Source of the DNA: Brachypodium distachyon
Taxonomy: Eukaryota; Streptophyta; Magnoliopsida; Poales; Poaceae
Assembly: GCF_000005505.3 (NCBI RefSeq)
Contig: NC_016132.3
Span: 31,758,914 to 31,822,913 of the forward strand
DNA length: 64,000 nt
Reading direction: 5' to 3'
Shown: positions 58,741 through 64,000 of the stretch, piece after piece
Layout: every line of letters begins with the position of its first letter
How positions within the stretch are numbered: position 1 is the stretch's first letter
The notes under the pieces: generated by a model
Database searches by the model: none
Told to the model about the DNA's origin: nothing
What the model saw: the letters and a program-made list of their open reading frames with translations, nothing else
Made by a program: the position numbers and the translations under genes

Positions 58741-59059
58741 TCCGCTCCGCGTGCGAGCCGCGCATCGGGTAGCCCCGGCCACACCCCGCAGCAGGTGGGG
58801 CCGACCACGTCCCCGCTGCCACCGCGTCCTTTCTTCCCCTTTCTGAGCCACTTCCGCCGCTCCGGAATTCCGAATGCCCCCCCCCGCCTGCTCTTTAACT
58901 ACTCTACTGCTGCTGTAACACTACACTTTTCCTTCCTTCCTTCTCCGATCTCGCGGCCTCAAAGCCTTAAAGGCGTCTCAATTCTTAAGTGCTAAGCAAG
59001 CGGGGCTAACCCTAGTTCTAGCTGCTCCATAGCAGCAAGGGGAATCTCCCGCGCCGGCG
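58741..59059 (+). promoter_or_regulatory. Proximal promoter and 5' UTR of the PERK gene
   Basis: Becomes GC-rich, then pyrimidine-rich (TTCCTTCCTTCCTTC near 58930). A TTTAACTAC motif lies at 58893. No clear TATA box. The leader ends at the ATG at 59060 in GGCGATGTCG context. Confidence 0.4.
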
Positions 59060-62000
59060 ATGTCGTCGCCGACTGCCGCCCCGGCGCCGACTACGCCCTC
59101 GGCACCGCCGGCGAACGCGACCGCGCCTCCGCCGGCCACTCCGGCATCGCCTCCCCCGGCGATCCCCGTGCCCTCCCCTCCGGCGCCGGCTAATCCACCG
59201 CCCGCCTCCGTCCCGCCGCCGGCAGCGCCCGCAGCCTCCCCTCCCGCACCGTCCGCTACCCCATCTGCGCCGTCTCCCTCGCCCCCGGGCGCCCCTGCCA
59301 CGCCCACCCCGCCCTCGGATACTCCCTCTCCGCCCTCGTCTGGGGGGAGGTCCCCGCCTTCGTCCGGTGGCGGGGGGAAGTCGCCGCCCACACCGAGCCA
59401 CAATAACCCGTCACCCAAATCGCCCTCTCATTCGCCCTCGAGCGGTAACTCCGGGTTGTCGACGTCGGTGGTCATCGGCGTAGCCGTCGGCGGGTTCGTG
59501 CTGCTGCTGCTCGCCACCTTCGTTTGCCTCTGCTGCCTCCGGAAGAAGCGGCGCCGCCAGCCTCCACCGCCGCACTACGGCTACCCGCCGCCGCCTCCTC
59601 CGCAGTACAAAGGTGTGGTCCCTCTTCAGCTCCGAATCCTATGCCTAGCTGTCGCTATCCAGATCTAGATCTGGTGCGCGCGTATCGTGTGCCAGCAGGT
59701 AGTCACGGTGCTGTCATTTGCAATTCTCCTGTTCTTGGCAATTTGGCTTCAATTCGCAATTCTTCTTCCTGGACACGTGATTGGTATGTTGGCAGCATGT
59801 GCCGTGTCGTTGACGTCTGTATGCGGACTCAAAGGTGTTAATTTTAGTAAGCACTCACGGGAATTTCTAATTACAAGTTCTGGACCTGGAATAATACATA
59901 TTTCAGTATGTACTTCTTAATTGTCAGGACTTTGCCTTAGGAAAAGTTATGTTTGTTACATTCAATAGGATAGTACGTAAATAGGAGTAGTGTTCAGTGG
60001 ATGATTATATGATGTCATGCCTATTGTAGTGTCATATGTCGTACTATTATGTTTTGTTCAACCTCTTTCGGTGGGAAGAGAAACTGAGTTAATATATTAA
60101 TTTATTTTCTGAAAAGGTGGGATTATCTGAGTTAATATATGGCAAAATGGTAACTCCTTTCCTAACAATGTCCTTTCTTGCTGCAGAGGATCCTTACGGA
60201 GGAACATACCAGAGTTGGCAACAAAATGCTCCTCCTCCTCCGCCTGATCATGTGGTCAAGATGCACCCATCACCTCCTCCAGCATATGCCAATCGTCCTC
60301 CACAGGCACCACCGCCGCCTCCACCACCTATGATAAACAGCAGTGGTGGGTCTGGTTCTAACTACTCAGGTGGTGAGATCCTACCTCCACCATCGCCTGG
60401 CACTGCCCTTGGCTTCTCAAAGAGCACATTCACTTACGAAGAGCTGGTGAGGGCAACTGATGGATTCTCCGATGCCAATCTCCTTGGACAAGGTGGTTTT
60501 GGTTATGTTCACAAGGGTGTGCTGCCTAATGGTAAAGAGATTGCTGTGAAGCAATTGAAACTTGGAAGTGGCCAGGGAGAGCGCGAGTTCCAGGCGGAGG
60601 TTGAAATTATCAGCCGAGTTCATCACAAACATCTAGTGTCTTTGGTTGGTTACTGCATTTCTGGGGGCAAGAGGTTGCTTGTCTATGAGTTTGTGACCAA
60701 TAACACATTGGAATTCCACTTACACGGTATGATTGTTTTCCTGTTCTGCCTAATTTATCCATGATTCCTCATGTTTTGGGTCTACTTAGTTTGTCTCTGA
60801 TTTTGTGTTACATACCTTTTGATGTATGATTAAGATGTTAAAACTTAGCACTTGTAAGATACATCGGGACTCTTAGCCTTGACTTTCTAAAGCTATCAAT
60901 ACATCTATTTCATATAAATACTGTATAAATACATCTACTCACATGGTAAATTCTTCTGACTTTCAAGTGAAAACTGGACACAACTGAAACTGCTTGATTT
61001 AAATTTCTGGAGTACAGTTCATTTTTACTAAAGTAGTGCATGAAGTCATGATCAGAAATTTTGCATTTATGGGGAAGAACCAAGTAGAATCAGAAGCCAT
61101 ATAGTAGGACCCTCAGTTTCACAAAATCATATAGTCATGGAGAAATCAGAAATCATCCATTGAACACCAATCAACATCATTACATGATGACACTGCAGCA
61201 GTGCATCTTTAAATTTAAAATCTTCAATGCCACTAGTCTTTTCCCTGGAGTTGCTTTGATGAAGTCAGTAAAATTCCTTCTCAACTAGGGAAGCTTATGG
61301 ATGAACTTATTGCCTTAAGTGTTGTTGCTGATTATTAAGACCGATTTTCACCTTAATAGGAAAAGGTCGACCTGTGATGGAGTGGCCTACAAGACTAAGG
61401 ATTGCTCTAGGTGCTGCTAAGGGCTTGGCATATATTCATGAAGACTGTAAGTTTACAACTACCTTTTCTTTTTACAATTACATTTTGAAACTAACATACA
61501 AGCATAACTAGAAAATGGGTCCTTATATTGTTTTTTGTGTAATTGGCAGGCCATCCCAAGATCATACATCGTGATATAAAGTCATCAAACATTCTTCTTG
61601 ATTTTAAGTTTGAAGCTAAGGTGGGTTATACTTATGCTTTTCTTCTTTCTTCCTATTGTGGCTGTTAGTCTATGCAGAGTTAGACAGAATTTCTTTAACC
61701 ATTACTTAATTTGAACATTCACCACCTTGACTACAATTTTTGACATTAAGGTTTTTCGTGTTTTGCCTGTGAAGTGAGCATGCAATCATTTGTGTGTATG
61801 TTGGTTTGAAAACTTTAAAGGCCATCTTAAGGTGTTTTGATGTGACTCTGTAGATACCAACTTTGAAATATTACCACTCTCAAAGTTGATAATGAATTTC
61901 ATGATTATATTATATGAGAAAAATCTTTGCAATTACACACTTAAGTACTTAACTCTTGTCCTCTCTGCAGGTTGCGGATTTTGGACTTGCAAAGTTCACT

Positions 62001-63658
62001 TCTGATAACAATACCCATGTTTCTACAAGAGTTATGGGGACTTTTGGGTATGTATATGTAAACTATATAACTTACTATTCTGCCATTTCAATTTGGTGTC
62101 ATATGTCAAGTAGACACAGTACATATATATAGCTATATTTTGGAAGATTTCAAGAGCATGGGACACTATCACTGACCATGGTTAGGCGGGGTTGATATGC
62201 TTAGACTTTCTATGCAAAACACCCAAAGAGGAATCCCTCCCCCCTATAGATTTTGTGTCATTTACATTGTTTTCATTTTCTACCTAGGAACTGAAGTATG
62301 TCAACATTCAACTTGCTGTGCTACAGCAGTACTTCCAAATTTGCTGATGCCTATTTTTGTGTCCTTAGGTATCTAGCACCAGAATATGCGTCTTCTGGCA
62401 AGCTCACTGAAAAGTCAGATGTCTTTTCCTTTGGAGTAATGCTTCTTGAGCTAATAACTGGGCGCAGGCCTGTTGATTCAGCCCAAACATATATGGATGA
62501 CAGCTTGGTTGACTGGGTAAGTGTTGTAACAGCCTGTTTATGTCTGGTCTTGCTTGTAATGCTTCAGGTAGCTAAGTCAAACAAGTTATTTTGTCTTTTT
62601 ATGTTTGTTAAGTGGCATTTTTTATTATATGATTATTTTCATGATTGGTTCTTTAAATAAAGTGCTAAGTGAGTGCCTGTTTGTGTCTTTACTAACTATG
62701 GAACTTCTCTATAAAATCAATATTATTTCCTAAGTGTATTGCGTACTTATGTTTGAAATTTCAGTATCCAACCTTTAGTGGAACATTGTGTCTTGTAGCT
62801 TTGACTTACCATGGTCTCGAAGAAGTACTTTGACCACTAGTTTTGAATATTTTTTATCATAGTATTTCAAGAAATGCTACACAACCGTATAACCATGCAA
62901 ACATTTTTGACAAAGTGTCAGTGTATGCCATTTTTACATGCCTGAGTTATGTGCTCGTCTATTTTCTCTTTTGCTGGAATCTTGTCTTCTGTTGAACATG
63001 TTTTGTGTCGAGAGTAACATATCTGACCATCTTCAGGCAAGACCTTTATTGATGCGAGCACTTGAGGATGGTAACTATGATGAGTTAGTGGATGCTCGTT
63101 TGGGAAAGGATTTCAATCCCAATGAAATTGCCAGAATGATAGCATGTGCCGCTGCATGTGTACGCCATTCTGCACGCCGTCGCCCACGAATGAGTCAGGT
63201 AACTTCCAATCCAGTGCACCTTAAAGCTGCACAAACTGATCTATTGCTTTCAACCATTAGTTGTGGTGACAAGGGAGAGTTATTTCTATTGCATTGGCAT
63301 GTTGATTTAGTGGTCTCATGCCCGATATGATGGTCAGGTTGTTCGGGCCTTGGAAGGTGACGTGTCTTTGGAGGACCTTAATGAAGGTGTTCGACCTGGC
63401 CACAGCCGCTTCTTTGGATCGTACAGCAGTTCTGACTATGATTCTGGCCAGTACAATGAGGACATGAAGAAGTTTAAGAAGATGGCGTTCACGACCAATG
63501 ACTACACGAGCAGCCAATACAGTGCGCCAACCAGCGAGTATGGTCAGATACCATCCGCATCAAGCAGTGAGGGCCAACAAACACAGGAAATCGAGACGGG
63601 GACAACGAAGAAAAGCGGCCATGGTGGCTACAGTTCAGGATACAGCGGACCTTCTTGA
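59060..63658 (+). CDS. PERK1: Proline-rich extensin-like receptor kinase (PERK)
   Basis: Plasma-membrane receptor-like Ser/Thr kinase thought to sense cell-wall state. Eight exons: 59060-59612, 60187-60726, 61360-61446, 61550-61620, 61971-62047, 62369-62516, 63037-63198, 63338-63658. They join in frame to 652 residues, the length of Arabidopsis PERK1. Residues 1-133 are a Pro/Ser/Ala-rich extracellular part with no signal peptide, as usual for PERKs. One membrane helix lies at about 136-160, followed by RKKRRR. A second Pro-rich stretch in the cytosol lies at 168-255. The kinase runs from about 281: GQGGFG loop (285-290), AVK with K306, HRD at 400-402 (RD kinase), DFG at 420-422, GTFGYLAPE ending at 448. 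The C-terminal tail is Ser/Tyr/Gly-rich. All catalytic residues present, no breaks. PERK1 versus close paralogues is not resolved. Confidence 0.95.
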
Positions 63659-64000
63659 GGAAAATCGTTTTATTCTTTCTTTCTTTTTTACATTTTCATT
63701 GATGCAATTTGTAAAGTCTGGCTGAATTTATATGAACAAAGTTACTGACTTGTGTGCGAGGAACCCATGTTTGACCGAAGTATAGCTTTTGGTAGCGGCA
63801 ATCGTTGATTCCTTCATATGTTGATCGATGTGCTCAGCACCGTATGTTATGTTACCGAGAGAGCTGATTGACTGTTGATATATTGTTTATACTGCTCAGG
63901 GTTGGATTGCCCTACGATTCTTTTACCACTTTTGGGCGTGTGTTTATGTTTCTCACGATGCAACGTGAAGTGTCCATGAGAACATGTGTGCCAACTGATA
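63659..64000 (+). other. 3' UTR and downstream of the PERK gene
   Basis: T-rich just after the stop (TTCTTTCTTTCTTTTTTAC). No canonical AATAAA was seen and no further gene begins before the window edge. Confidence 0.45.

Noticed and set aside
58978..59418. Minus-strand Gly/Ala-rich frame opposite the PERK first exon
   Set aside because: It is the reverse reading of the Pro-rich codons (CCG/CGG) and has no independent signals.

Overview
This window is nuclear DNA from a grass, most likely a Triticeae species (wheat, Aegilops or barley type). Four intact plant genes sit between blocks of nested, decayed LTR retrotransposons and small DNA transposons. Exons are GC-rich, introns use GT..AG, a Stowaway MITE is present, and the Copia, Gypsy, PIF/Harbinger and Mutator-like remnants are of the kind that fill Triticeae intergenic space. 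There is no bacterial or organellar content. All exon structures below were read by eye from splice consensus and frame continuity.

Layout. 1-3859: 5' part of a Ty3/Gypsy element on the minus strand, running off the left edge. 4476-5041: a small grass-type gene with its own promoter and an apparent frameshift. 5661-10872: a compound Copia element (LTR-internal-LTR-internal-LTR, minus strand) bounded by the direct repeat GTTTG. 13201-13318: an orphan promoter and leader exon, followed by a foldback Mutator-like MITE (13527-14014). 17600-19651: an intact SLAH2/SLAH3-type S-type anion channel gene. 21453-34236: a Maximus/SIRE-like Copia element with an env-like reading frame, a Gypsy LTR remnant nested in its gag, and a second truncated internal region after the 3' LTR. 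34470-38793: an intact CHL1/DDX11-type Fe-S DNA helicase gene in nine exons, starting about 230 bp from the end of that retroelement. 40167-41810: a Stowaway MITE and a Pack-MULE-like element carrying a PP2C exon fragment. 42239-42558: an intact arabinogalactan-peptide gene. 44104-47467: a PIF/Harbinger element with a broken transposase, itself hit by a foldback Mutator-like element with a perfect 9-bp target duplication. 47909-about 53985: a third degenerate Copia element. 59060-63658: an intact PERK-type receptor-like kinase gene in eight exons.

The four intact genes act in separate processes: anion efflux at the plasma membrane, sister-chromatid cohesion and DNA repair, cell-surface proteoglycan, and wall-linked kinase signalling. 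Nothing suggests a shared pathway or a cluster. The window is most informative about transposon nesting, recombinant LTR elements and captured gene fragments. I found no evidence for a wholly new biological system.
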